The position numbers and the translations under genes are program-made. This document shows positions 14,213-21,703 of a DNA stretch of 29,944 nt, in pieces. Origin of the DNA: JBAZMA01 sp041649995. GTDB lineage: Bacteria; Omnitrophota; Gorgyraeia; Velamenicoccales; Velamenicoccaceae. The stretch lies in the NCBI GenBank assembly GCA_041649995.1, contig JBAZMA010000020.1, positions 1-29,944 on the forward strand, given 5' to 3'. The notes under the pieces were generated by a model that saw only the letters and a program-made list of their open reading frames with translations, searched no databases and was not told where the DNA came from. Every line of letters begins with the position of its first letter. Position 1 is the first letter of the stretch.

Positions 14213-15805
14213 ATGACCATGGACGAACCCCGCCACATGAAACAGTGCACCGACGACACCACCCCGTACTTTGACGGCGTGCCAGATCACATCATCGCGG
14301 ACATCTGTTGGCTACTTTTGCAGAACCCGAACAGCGAATCGTTCCACCGGTTCGCCGCGACGTCCAGGCGGATGCATTTGGTCGCGTACTCGCGCGACGC
14401 GTGGATCGGTGTCGATCTGCACAACTTCCCGGCGTATATGTGGACAGGCCCCGCGGCTGCGGTGGCCGACGTGTTCGTGGCCAAGTATGGCTGTGGCGTT
14501 GAAATGGCCCGCGATGTTCTGGGGCACGCACCCCTGCTGACCAAATTTGACATCCGACTGAGCGGCGATGCGCCAGCGCTCGGCGATCTCTTCGGCATCA
14601 TATCCGCACATCCAAACCTTGTCGATTTGACCATCATGGGCGCATTCTGCGTTGACGCTATCCGAATTCCGCCGACCGTGCAGTGCGTAACGACCGACGC
14701 AGCATGCAGACCGGGCGGCATCTTCCCAAACATTCGCGCGCTCGCGTTCAAGGAATCCGCTGTTTTGACGCACTTGTCGGGGTGGATGGATGCATGCTCC
14801 AATGTGCGGAACCTGCGGTTCGACTGTTCCGTTGACTGGTCCATGGTACGCTACATCCTGCAACACCCGGCCATCGAAACGTTGACTGGGTGTTTTTCCG
14901 CGTCCGTTGCGATCGACCCAGCTGTCGTTCCGATAGCGTCGAATCTGAGGTCTTTGCGCGCGAAGTGGTGCGACGGAATATCCAACACACTGACCGAGTT
15001 TCTGCGTTGCACACCAGCCCTAACGTCGCTGACCGCGTGCTGCGTTGTGGACAGTGCGACGATCTCGTCAATTGCCCGCTTGCGCAATCTGCGCAATCTG
15101 TGCCTACGCGCGGATGGAGGACGCGGTATCATCGAGGCGTTTCGCGAGTTCTGTGACACGCAGTTCGCCGCAAAACTCGAACGGGTGAAGCTCATCAATT
15201 TTCCGGTCGCAGCGATCACTGCGTTGGTGTCTTCCCCGCGCGGATCCGCCATCCAAATCCTCGAACTGGATGGGCGATCGAGACCAACATACGATGTTGA
15301 TGAAGATCTGGCACCGTACAGTCCGGATGCGATTCTGCCGTCGTGCCCGGCTCGGGTATTAATCTCACGTCGCCATCGCGAATATGGATGGCATTCATAC
15401 ACGCAGCTTTTGGGTGCACCAGGCATCCAGTATCTGGAGATCAGTGAAGATGCCAGCGATATGTTGTATCGATTCGCCATGGAGGGACGTCAGATCCGCG
15501 CCAAATCCGTATCCATCGTGCCGTTTATCATGGATGATATGCACCGCGAAAGATTTCTGAGCGTGTCCGGTGGTGTACGCGATACATGGGCCGTGCTCCC
15601 CGCCGTCGAGGAGATAACGATGCTGGATTGGTGGAGCAACTACGATCTGGAACGATCGGCCACATTCATACTATCGCGCCCGTGTCTCAAGAGACTTGTC
15701 ACGGACATACCACGTCTCGTAGCGATGTGCATTGCGGCCGGAGCCCAATTTGCCATCGACGTGTGTCCCGCAGTTGATCGGAGGTTGATGTTAAAACGAC
15801 AATAA
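14213..15805 (+). CDS. F-box and leucine-rich-repeat-like protein
   Basis: The 530-residue protein begins with an F-box-like segment at about residues 20-65 (GVPDHIIADICWLLL, then FHRFAATSRRMHLVAYSRDAWI), with the usual Pro near the start, hydrophobic spacing and terminal Trp. Repeated leucine-rich units follow, such as HPNLVDLTIMGAF, CSNVRNLRFDC, ASNLRSLRAKWCD and RNLRNLCLRADGG. F-box proteins link targets to SCF ubiquitin ligases through Skp1, and the LRR part would bind the target. Amoebal giant viruses often encode such proteins. There is a second ATG two codons in. Neighbours are also accessory genes. Confidence 0.78.
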   Translation: MTMDEPRHMKQCTDDTTPYFDGVPDHIIADICWLLLQNPNSESFHRFAATSRRMHLVAYSRDAWIGVDLHNFPAYMWTGPAAAVADVFVAKYGCGVEMARDVLGHAPLLTKFDIRLSGDAPALGDLFGIISAHPNLVDLTIMGAFCVDAIRIPPTVQCVTTDAACRPGGIFPNIRALAFKESAVLTHLSGWMDACSNVRNLRFDCSVDWSMVRYILQHPAIETLTGCFSASVAIDPAVVPIASNLRSLRAKWCDGISNTLTEFLRCTPALTSLTACCVVDSATISSIARLRNLRNLCLRADGGRGIIEAFREFCDTQFAAKLERVKLINFPVAAITALVSSPRGSAIQILELDGRSRPTYDVDEDLAPYSPDAILPSCPARVLISRRHREYGWHSYTQLLGAPGIQYLEISEDASDMLYRFAMEGRQIRAKSVSIVPFIMDDMHRERFLSVSGGVRDTWAVLPAVEEITMLDWWSNYDLERSATFILSRPCLKRLVTDIPRLVAMCIAAGAQFAIDVCPAVDRRLMLKRQ

Positions 15806-15815
15806 CCGGGCACTT

Positions 15816-15829
15816 CAATTGGACAATTG
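15816..15829 (+). promoter_or_regulatory. double CAATTG motif
   Basis: CAATTGGACAATTG is a doubled form of the motif, ending 15 bases before the ATG at 15845 and followed by a T-run. It is almost identical to the kelch promoters although the gene is unrelated. Confidence 0.58.
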
Positions 15830-15844
15830 TTTTTTTGACAGACG

Positions 15845-16039
15845 ATGAGAAAGACAATCGCCAAACTCGAACGCTACATCGACCAAACGCCGACCAGCGA
15901 ATTCGACCCGGTCGCGGTTAAGATGCTGGAGGAGGCCGCGGTGGCGCGCGGCAACGACGATCCCGCGCCGTGCTCGGTGTGCGTCAGCGACACGCCGGTC
16001 GACATCTCGAAGCCGCGCACGCTGGTCGCGTGGAAGTGA
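15845..16039 (+). CDS. small protein, 64 aa, function unknown
   Basis: The ATG at 15845 gives a short, charged protein with a helical N-terminal half (MRKTIAKLERYID, VKMLEEAAVAR) and one CSVC pair near its middle. The double CAATTG motif immediately upstream, and the lack of a competing frame, support it as a real small gene. One CxxC is not enough for a zinc site in a monomer; a dimer could form one. No relative is recognised. Confidence 0.58.
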   Translation: MRKTIAKLERYIDQTPTSEFDPVAVKMLEEAAVARGNDDPAPCSVCVSDTPVDISKPRTLVAWK

Positions 16040-16166
16040 AAATAATCAACTGGACATTTTTCCCTTTTCATGTTCGCATAAATTTCACATGATCCTGCAC
16101 GCCCGCGGGACCGGAATCTGCCCGAGCCCTCTCGGTGTCGCTGCACGCTCCTGGGGGTGCACCGCG

Positions 16167-16175
16167 CAATTGAAC
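16167..16175 (+). promoter_or_regulatory. CAATTGAAC motif before ankyrin gene 2
   Basis: The motif ends 15 bases before the ATG at 16191. It lies between that ATG and an upstream in-frame ATG at 16089, and so favours the downstream start. Confidence 0.5.
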
Positions 16176-16190
16176 AACCCAACGAACAGA

Positions 16191-17003
16191 ATGAAGAGAC
16201 CTGCCGAGATCGATCTGTTTTCCGCCTGTTGCGAGGACCGCGCCGACGACGTGCGGCAGATGCTGCGCGACGGCGCCGACCCGAACCAGCGCCACGAATG
16301 CGGCCTCACGCCGCTGTGGGCAGTCAGTGCGCTGGGCAACGTGAAGGCTGCCGCTGTGCTGGTGGCTGGCGGCGCCGATCTCAATGGGCTCAGCGAATGG
16401 ACTGTCCGTGATAATGTGTGGCCACATCCCCGAATCAAGAGCGGTGGCATGTGCAACTGTGCGTGCAGAGAGGTGGCACTTCAGATTGCCGTTGATCGTC
16501 AGCAAGGCGAGATCGTCGACCTGCTGTTACGCGCTGGAGCCGATCCACACCGCGGAGATAAGGTCGGCATGTCTCCGTTCGTGTACGCCGCCGGCTACGC
16601 GACCCCAATGCTGCCGAGGATGATCGCCCTCGGCGTCGATCCGCACGTGGAGGGCCACCATGCATTGGACGCCGCGGCGTCAGCGTTCAACACGCCCAGC
16701 GTAAAGCTGCTGCTGGAAGCCGGGGTGCACCCGGTCTCGGTGCGCGTTAACTGGGGGTGCTGCGTGAAGATGACCAGGATCCTGCGTGCGGCGTGCGTGA
16801 AGAAGGCGTCCGCGCTGTGCCTCGCGACGCAACCCGGGCTTGGGACCGACAGTCCGACGGCGCTGCTCGGGGGATTTCCGGAGATCTCCGCGTTCATCGT
16901 TGCGCTCGCGGCGCAGTTCGACGCGCACCCGGTCACGTGCACCGACGAGCTCATGGCGACCAAGATCCGCGCGATCGCGCACCGCGTCCCAGAGCTCCCG
17001 TGA
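16191..17003 (+). CDS. ankyrin-repeat protein 2 with C-terminal SPTALL module
   Basis: The 270-residue protein has ankyrin units at about 6-33 (ending RDGADPN), 38-65 (AGGADLN), 95-120 (RAGADPH), 127-152 and 158-181. Residues 220-239 read DSPTALLGGFPEISAF, matching the C-terminal module of the first ankyrin protein. The two proteins share overall architecture and the PELP end, so they are paralogues. The middle contains a Cys-rich insert (CNCACRE) between repeats. A longer form starting at 16089 is possible, but the promoter motif lies inside it. Confidence 0.82.
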   Translation: MKRPAEIDLFSACCEDRADDVRQMLRDGADPNQRHECGLTPLWAVSALGNVKAAAVLVAGGADLNGLSEWTVRDNVWPHPRIKSGGMCNCACREVALQIAVDRQQGEIVDLLLRAGADPHRGDKVGMSPFVYAAGYATPMLPRMIALGVDPHVEGHHALDAAASAFNTPSVKLLLEAGVHPVSVRVNWGCCVKMTRILRAACVKKASALCLATQPGLGTDSPTALLGGFPEISAFIVALAAQFDAHPVTCTDELMATKIRAIAHRVPELP

Positions 17004-17099
17004 AAAGATGGAGGGCGCACGTCCGTCCACCGTCTGTGCCGACGTGGACGCGGCGGACCGGAATCGGTCTGGGCGCGTCGTCACAATATTGGGCACGGC

Positions 17100-17108
17100 C
17101 AATTGAAC
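17100..17108 (+). promoter_or_regulatory. CAATTGAAC motif before the small membrane protein
   Basis: The same nine bases as before ankyrin gene 2 end 19 bases before the ATG at 17128. The ACAGACGATG context at the start is shared with the gene at 15845. Confidence 0.5.
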
Positions 17109-17127
17109 AACGGTATTTTTACAGACG

Positions 17128-17460
17128 ATGAACCCAATCATTTCCGCTCTCGTGGAATTCTCGACATTTGCATTCGTTATCGTGACGGGGGTCGCAGGCG
17201 CGCTTCTGTTCGAGTTCTACATGTCGAAGCATTCGTCGCCGGTCTACATAATATCCATAACACTGTGCGTACTGTTGAACGTGGTTTCGATGATCATCGG
17301 TGTGTGGGGTTTGAACACACTGACCATAGTTCTCGTTCTCGCATTCATCGGCGTGACCATGATCCCACCGGTACTATATGCGTTGAGTGTCCTGCTCAGC
17401 ATGGTGTTCGCCAGTTTCCGTGGCGCGCCCCCGGTGCGAATAACTGGCGCCACAAACTGA
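17128..17460 (+). CDS. small membrane protein, three or four hydrophobic segments
   Basis: The 110-residue product is mostly hydrophobic, with predicted helices near residues 8-31, 38-60 and 65-95. The last segment is long enough for two short passes. There are no charged catalytic residues inside the helices and no signal-peptide cleavage site. The hydrophilic tail is short (FRGAPPVRITGATN). It is not obviously related to the membrane protein at 9315. The frame is clean and the promoter motif is well placed. Function unknown. Confidence 0.65.
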   Translation: MNPIISALVEFSTFAFVIVTGVAGALLFEFYMSKHSSPVYIISITLCVLLNVVSMIIGVWGLNTLTIVLVLAFIGVTMIPPVLYALSVLLSMVFASFRGAPPVRITGATN

Positions 17461-17553
17461 AACCACACGCACGCCAATTCATCGGACAGACCGAAAAAAA
17501 AAGAGACGCACTCGGCGTAAAATCCGCACCCACAATCAACGCGTAGACGCCAA

Positions 17554-18099
17554 ATGGATTTTCTTTGCGACATTCTCTCTGCCGAGCATCGGGCGTTGGT
17601 TTTCCACGCCGACCGCGACGTCGTCGCGACCTTCCGGATCGCGGCAGGTGACGCGCCAGAGTCGTGGGCAGAAGAAAAGATGGAGGACCGGTCCGTGGAT
17701 ACACTTTTCACGCGCAAACTGCATGTCAATGTCGTGGGAGACGCGTACGCAGAAGTCTGGGCAGAGTACGACTACTGCGCACGTCTCGTGCACGCTGGGG
17801 TCTGGCTCGACGATTTCTTCGCGTATCTGCCCATCGATGACGAGCCAATCCGTGTCGTTCCGCGTGGCGGCCTTCTGTGTCGTCACGTCACCATGCGGTA
17901 CGGGAACCTGAAGTTTGGGTTCGATGTGCACGAATGCTGCATGCTGTCCGAGTTGTGCATGCTGATCGAATCGCGTTTGGCGCTCCCGCTACACCGGCTC
18001 CGACCGGTCCTGCCAGACCGGGTGCTGGCAGTGTACCCTCAGGATGAATTTGAGGTCATGGACACAGATATGATGGGAAAATGTGAGGTGCCCCAATGA
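17554..18099 (+). CDS. unknown protein, 181 aa
   Basis: The ATG at 17554 opens a frame with good alternation of strands and helices and several aromatic residues (YAEVWAEYDYCARLV, VWLDDFFAYLP). An acidic patch lies at DDEPIR, with a strand-turn-strand at GGLLCRHVTMRYGNLKFGF. Cysteines are scattered, with no metal-binding pattern. No membrane segment or known family is seen. It converges with the SNARE-like gene, with a 21-base gap between stops. Confidence 0.65.
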   Translation: MDFLCDILSAEHRALVFHADRDVVATFRIAAGDAPESWAEEKMEDRSVDTLFTRKLHVNVVGDAYAEVWAEYDYCARLVHAGVWLDDFFAYLPIDDEPIRVVPRGGLLCRHVTMRYGNLKFGFDVHECCMLSELCMLIESRLALPLHRLRPVLPDRVLAVYPQDEFEVMDTDMMGKCEVPQ

Positions 18100-18120
18100 A
18101 GATTCCACCTCACGTCCTTT

Positions 18121-18762
18121 TCATAAGCGCGATTTTAGCACCGAGTAGAGGACACCGCCGACGCCCAACAGGAGGCAGACCAGGATGGCATCGACCACAA
18201 ACTTGGTCGGAGGACGGATCTGTTCGAGCACATCCTTCACGCGGTGGCCGAGATTCGTGACCCGCGCATCCGCGTGGACAACTTCGACGTCGAGTGCGTC
18301 GAGCACCGCGGACTGCGTCTTCGTCTCGGCGCGGATATCGATTGCGACTTCCTTGAGTGTGCCAACATTGGTCGCGAGCGAATCGAGCAGCGCATCGATC
18401 TTGTGGTCCGTCTCGTGCAGCACCGCGAACCGCGGATCGTCCAGGTCCGGCAGCCGCGTCACGGTCGGATCGATCTGTTCAGACGCCGGGCGGTGCGTGT
18501 CGTACCGCTTTCGTTCCAGTGCAACGCACTCCTCGAGGTGTGCGGTCATCACGTCGAGCACCTCGGCGCGAAGGCGCATTCGAGCCTCGACCGCCGGATC
18601 GATGGTGGCAGACTCGGCGCATTTGACCACCGCAACCTTTTCATGCGCGACAAGCTCTTCGATCGCCCCGCACACAGCGGAGATGGCCATTCGCACGTTT
18701 TGTGCCATTTCAACGACGTGCACAGAACCGGCGCACTCGTCGCCATCGCGTTCCTTGATCAT
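18121..18762 (-). CDS. SNARE-like protein (Q-SNARE motif plus C-terminal membrane anchor)
   Basis: Residues 119-180 of this 213-residue protein read like a t-SNARE coiled-coil domain, followed by a short basic linker and a single membrane segment (about 187-208) with only a few residues after it: a tail-anchored layout. The segment IDIRAETKTQSAVLDALD aligns with the syntaxin-6-type core, with I143, E146 and Q150 in the expected places. Taking Q150 as the ionic zero layer, the positions +4, +7, +11, +14, +18, +21, +25 and +28 are L, L, V, A, V, L, V and V, the SNARE heptad register. The N-terminal 110 residues are helical. It could mimic or block host fusion machinery. Homology to SNAREs rather than chance coiled coil is not proven. 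Confidence 0.66.
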   Translation of the reverse strand: MIKERDGDECAGSVHVVEMAQNVRMAISAVCGAIEELVAHEKVAVVKCAESATIDPAVEARMRLRAEVLDVMTAHLEECVALERKRYDTHRPASEQIDPTVTRLPDLDDPRFAVLHETDHKIDALLDSLATNVGTLKEVAIDIRAETKTQSAVLDALDVEVVHADARVTNLGHRVKDVLEQIRPPTKFVVDAILVCLLLGVGGVLYSVLKSRL

Positions 18763-18894
18763 GGCCCGTATTTTGCGAAGGTCGGCCGCGATCCGCTATA
18801 TTTTGAAACTTCGGGACTTCATAAATTCAATGGTTCATGCAAATCTCGTAGAGCAGTTCCGACACCACGTTCCCGGCGTGCAATGGGAAAATGG

Positions 18895-18962
18895 CTAGCC
18901 TGTAGCAGGCAGCGCCGGAGCCCACACCATGGGACGGCTATGTCCAAACGACGAATCCCGTG
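18895..18962 (-). ncRNA. candidate guide (omega) RNA scaffold at the tnpB 3' end
   Basis: Directly beyond the tnpB stop are two small hairpins: GGAC / GTCC with a 6-base loop (18932-18945) and GCCTG / CAGGC with a 3-base loop (18898-18910). TnpB and Fanzor proteins use an RNA from the tnpB 3' end and element end, with the guide taken from the flank. The position fits, but the fold was judged by eye, and the RNA could begin inside tnpB. Confidence 0.3.
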
Positions 18963-20450
18963 TCACGGATTGTCGTTGACGAATTTGATGGCGATGTTCC
19001 TAGCAGCGCCGATATCGCGATCGACGACGAGTCCACAGTACGGACAGGTGAAGAGTTTACGCGAACCGACCTCGTGCATACGACCGCAGTGTCCGCATGT
19101 CTTGGATGTGTACGCTTCGTCGACGATGAACAACGTGACACCGCGCTGCTTCGCCTTGTGCACCATGAACTGTCTGAACCGGTAGTGTGCGAGTGTGTAC
19201 ATCCTGGACACGGTCTTCCTGCTGATCCTGCGTCGGCCCTTCTTGGCCATGTTCCTGGTCTGGAACTTTGGGAGCAGGATCAGATCGTAGTTGACGCAGG
19301 CCCAGGCGGCGAACTTGTGGTGCAGCTCGTCGACCATGTTGCGGATGCGCGCCTCGACGCGCGCGGCGGCGCGGCGCATGTGCTGGCGGCGTCCGTGGGC
19401 GACCCCCGGCTTTGTCATGCGCGCGCGGATGCCGTTGGCGGTGTTGGCGAGGCGCCAGAGTTTGCCGTTCGTCTCCCCGCCACCCCACTCGACGACGAGG
19501 CCGGCGGGGTCGTAGCCGGTCATGAAGGTGCGCACGCCGGGGTCGAGCGCGAGCTGCCGCTGCGGCGCGGGCGCGGGTGCGGGTGCCGCTGCGGCCGGGG
19601 CCGCTGCGGGCGCCTCCGCTCCGGTGGGAGGGAGGCGCGGAGCTTTGATATCGCTCCCACCTTTTGCCGGGGGTGGCACGGGTACGATGAGAAAGTACCT
19701 GCGCCGGACCTTGTCGTGCAGCAGCCGGACGTCGGCGCCGAACGTCGCGGGCATGGGCTGGTCGGACGCCATCGCAACACGCGCGGCGGGCGTGCCGAAC
19801 ATGGTGCGGAACCACGGCAGCGTCGCGCCGTCGAGGTTGCGCTTGCGCAGCGTCAGCGACTCGGTGGGGTCCTTCTTCGCGCGGAGCTTGAACGTCCAGT
19901 CAGCCGCCCTCGCATCGACCCCCTTCGCGGCCGCTTCCGACTCGCAACGCGCTTTCGTGCTCTTGATTGCCTTGGCCAGGTCGCGCACTGCAGAGTCCCG
20001 CACCTCGTATGGTATGTCCGTCCAGTCGGCCGCGTGCTGTTCGCGTGCAACCGCGCGCCAGACGGCGTTGTTCGTGACCGCGGCCCGCACCGCCTTCTGC
20101 AGCTTCTTTCCGGACGGCTTCTGCCCGGCCACCGTCTCGGCGTTGGCGATCTCGGCGCCCCGGTTGTAGATGTATCGGCTGGCGCCGAGCGCCGTCCGGA
20201 GCATCGCGCGCTGGGCCACGGTCGGTCTGATCCGGATCCGCCGCGCGACCGTCCCCTCCGCCTCAGAGCGCTTCCTCGCGTCCTTCGCCCTGCGGAGCCT
20301 TCCCGCTTCCCGCTGCTCCGGCGTCAGGTTCGCTTCCTTCTTCGCCCTCCTCTTCTCCGCCGTCGCCTGCTTCTTCCGCGCCTCGCGCGCGTCTTTTTCG
20401 GTTCTGCGCCGAGCGGCGACCGTTATTGCTGGCGACGAAAAATCTGTCAA
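18963..20450 (-). CDS. tnpB: Fanzor-like TnpB RNA-guided nuclease
   Basis: The frame spans 495 codons. RuvC motif I is LALDPGVRTFM (D303). Motif II reads YDLILLPKFQTRNM, with no Glu at the usual TnpB place. FIVDEAYTSKTCGHCG supplies a Glu (E445) before the zinc site C452/C455/C469/C472, and motif III is VVDRDIGAARNI. A relocated Glu and the LLP-x-F motif are typical of Fanzor proteins. The N-terminus is Lys/Arg-rich, and a Pro-Ala linker (279-297) precedes motif I. The first in-frame ATG is at residue 83, inside the conserved N-terminal domain; the frame otherwise begins at a TTG within a CAATTG motif. The true start is therefore uncertain, or the 5' end was altered when the HNH gene arrived. 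Confidence 0.82.
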   Translation of the reverse strand: MTDFSSPAITVAARRRTEKDAREARKKQATAEKRRAKKEANLTPEQREAGRLRRAKDARKRSEAEGTVARRIRIRPTVAQRAMLRTALGASRYIYNRGAEIANAETVAGQKPSGKKLQKAVRAAVTNNAVWRAVAREQHAADWTDIPYEVRDSAVRDLAKAIKSTKARCESEAAAKGVDARAADWTFKLRAKKDPTESLTLRKRNLDGATLPWFRTMFGTPAARVAMASDQPMPATFGADVRLLHDKVRRRYFLIVPVPPPAKGGSDIKAPRLPPTGAEAPAAAPAAAAPAPAPAPQRQLALDPGVRTFMTGYDPAGLVVEWGGGETNGKLWRLANTANGIRARMTKPGVAHGRRQHMRRAAARVEARIRNMVDELHHKFAAWACVNYDLILLPKFQTRNMAKKGRRRISRKTVSRMYTLAHYRFRQFMVHKAKQRGVTLFIVDEAYTSKTCGHCGRMHEVGSRKLFTCPYCGLVVDRDIGAARNIAIKFVNDNP

Positions 20451-20455
20451 TTGGA
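20449..20455 (+). promoter_or_regulatory. CAATTGG motif between tnpB and the HNH gene
   Basis: The motif lies in the divergent space, 30 bases before the HNH ATG at 20486, and overlaps the TTG where the tnpB frame opens. The viral promoter style inside the element suggests local adaptation. Confidence 0.4.
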
Positions 20456-20485
20456 ATCGTTAATAAATAAACACCTAACGCGGCG

Positions 20486-21073
20486 ATGAATACTTTTAAA
20501 AATGCTGCGGAGATTCGTCAGGATGGTACAATTATCGTCAGCTTAACCCAGGGCCAAAAGACGGTTGTGGACGACACTCCATCTACCCGCGCGTTATTAA
20601 CTCGGTATAAATTCTACTGCAACCGGTGTGCTACTGGAAAGCCGTATGCAAAAGCACGCGCCACGCATCGCGCAGACGCCCGTCGCACTGTTTGTCTACA
20701 CCAACTATTACTGGTCGCTGATGTGCCGGGCGTTGAGGTAGACCATGTGAACGGCGATACACTTGATAACAGAGCCACGAATCTGCGCCTGGTCTCGCAT
20801 CGAGTGAACTGCACAAACCGCAGGCTGCACCGTAACAACACGAGTGGGGTGTGCGGATTGTATCGTCATCACGGACACGGGAGATGGATCGCGAAGTGGG
20901 TCGACATACATGGGACGAGTCGTCATGCAGGATTCGCGGACATAAAATACGGCGGAACCACACGTGCACGAGAGCTTGCCATCGCCAAGCTTGCCGAAAT
21001 GAAAAGTACATTACCGGTCTATATCGCGGCACGCGCACTGCCCACTGCACCAACCACATACACACTGAAATAA
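20486..21073 (+). CDS. HNH homing-type endonuclease with AP2-like DNA-binding domain
   Basis: The 195-residue protein has an HNH_3-type core: H72 (CLHQLLL), VEVDHVNGDTLDNRATNLR (83-101, with D86-H87 and N95) and then NCTNRR. This is followed by an AP2-like segment (TSGVCGLYRHHGHGRWIAKW, then GFADIKYGGTTRARELAI). HNH-AP2 proteins are typical phage and viral homing endonucleases. Its orientation is opposite to both transposase genes. Its base composition is less GC-rich than tnpA and tnpB (many ATA, AAA and TTA codons), indicating a separate origin. The ATG at 20486 is clear. Confidence 0.82.
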   Translation: MNTFKNAAEIRQDGTIIVSLTQGQKTVVDDTPSTRALLTRYKFYCNRCATGKPYAKARATHRADARRTVCLHQLLLVADVPGVEVDHVNGDTLDNRATNLRLVSHRVNCTNRRLHRNNTSGVCGLYRHHGHGRWIAKWVDIHGTSRHAGFADIKYGGTTRARELAIAKLAEMKSTLPVYIAARALPTAPTTYTLK

Positions 21074-21082
21074 GAAATTTCC

Positions 21083-21703
21083 TTACGTCGTAATGGCGAG
21101 GAGGTCGTCGCGGAGATCGTCGGCGACGGCGTCGGCGGTTGCGGGCGCCACGCCGCCGTCGCAAACCACGACCTTGCACCCACACTGACCGAGGATGTGC
21201 TCGACGAGCTCGAACGCGATGCGGCAGAGCCGATCCCGGTGGGCGACCACAACTTCGTCGACGCCGCCGCGGATCGCGCGGTCCAGAATGGCGAGCAGGC
21301 CCCGGCGGTGGAAGTTGATCCCGGACGCGATATCCTCAACGACCTCGTGCTCGGGGTACCGGGCGCGGAGGTCCGCGCGCTGGCGCTCGAGGTCGGGACG
21401 CTGCTTGGTGCTCGAGACGCGGCAGTAGAGAATGCGCGCTCGAGGCTTTGCTGTTGCATCTTTCGCGGCGGCGGCCGGCACGCGCAGGGTCCGCTCGATG
21501 TCGGGCAGGCTGTACAGCCGTTTGCCGCCGGCGGCGCCGATCCGGATGCACCGCACGCGCCCGGTGTTGGCCCAGCTGCGCAGCGTGGCGCCGCACATCC
21601 GGAACCGGGTCTGGACCTCTTTCCCGGCAACGTATGGTTCGGCGGAGCCGGCGGCCGCGGCCCCGCTTTCGGTTGCGCTTTTTTCCGCTTCATCTTTTTG
21701 CAT
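21083..21703 (-). CDS. tnpA: IS607-type serine recombinase TnpA
   Basis: The 206-residue protein has an N-terminal MerR-like helix-turn-helix at about 24-73 (FRMCGATLRSWANTGRVRCI, then GKRLYSLPDI). The small serine recombinase catalytic domain follows: ILYCRVSSTKQRPDLERQ (S97 nucleophile, R95), then EDIASGINFHRRGL and VVVAHRDRLCR. This N-terminal DNA-binding, C-terminal catalytic order is diagnostic of IS607. It would catalyse excision and insertion of the element. The length is normal and the frame intact, so the transposase may be active. The ATG at 21701-21703 is preceded on the minus strand by CCAATT (21721-21726). Confidence 0.9.
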   Translation of the reverse strand: MQKDEAEKSATESGAAAAGSAEPYVAGKEVQTRFRMCGATLRSWANTGRVRCIRIGAAGGKRLYSLPDIERTLRVPAAAAKDATAKPRARILYCRVSSTKQRPDLERQRADLRARYPEHEVVEDIASGINFHRRGLLAILDRAIRGGVDEVVVAHRDRLCRIAFELVEHILGQCGCKVVVCDGGVAPATADAVADDLRDDLLAITT

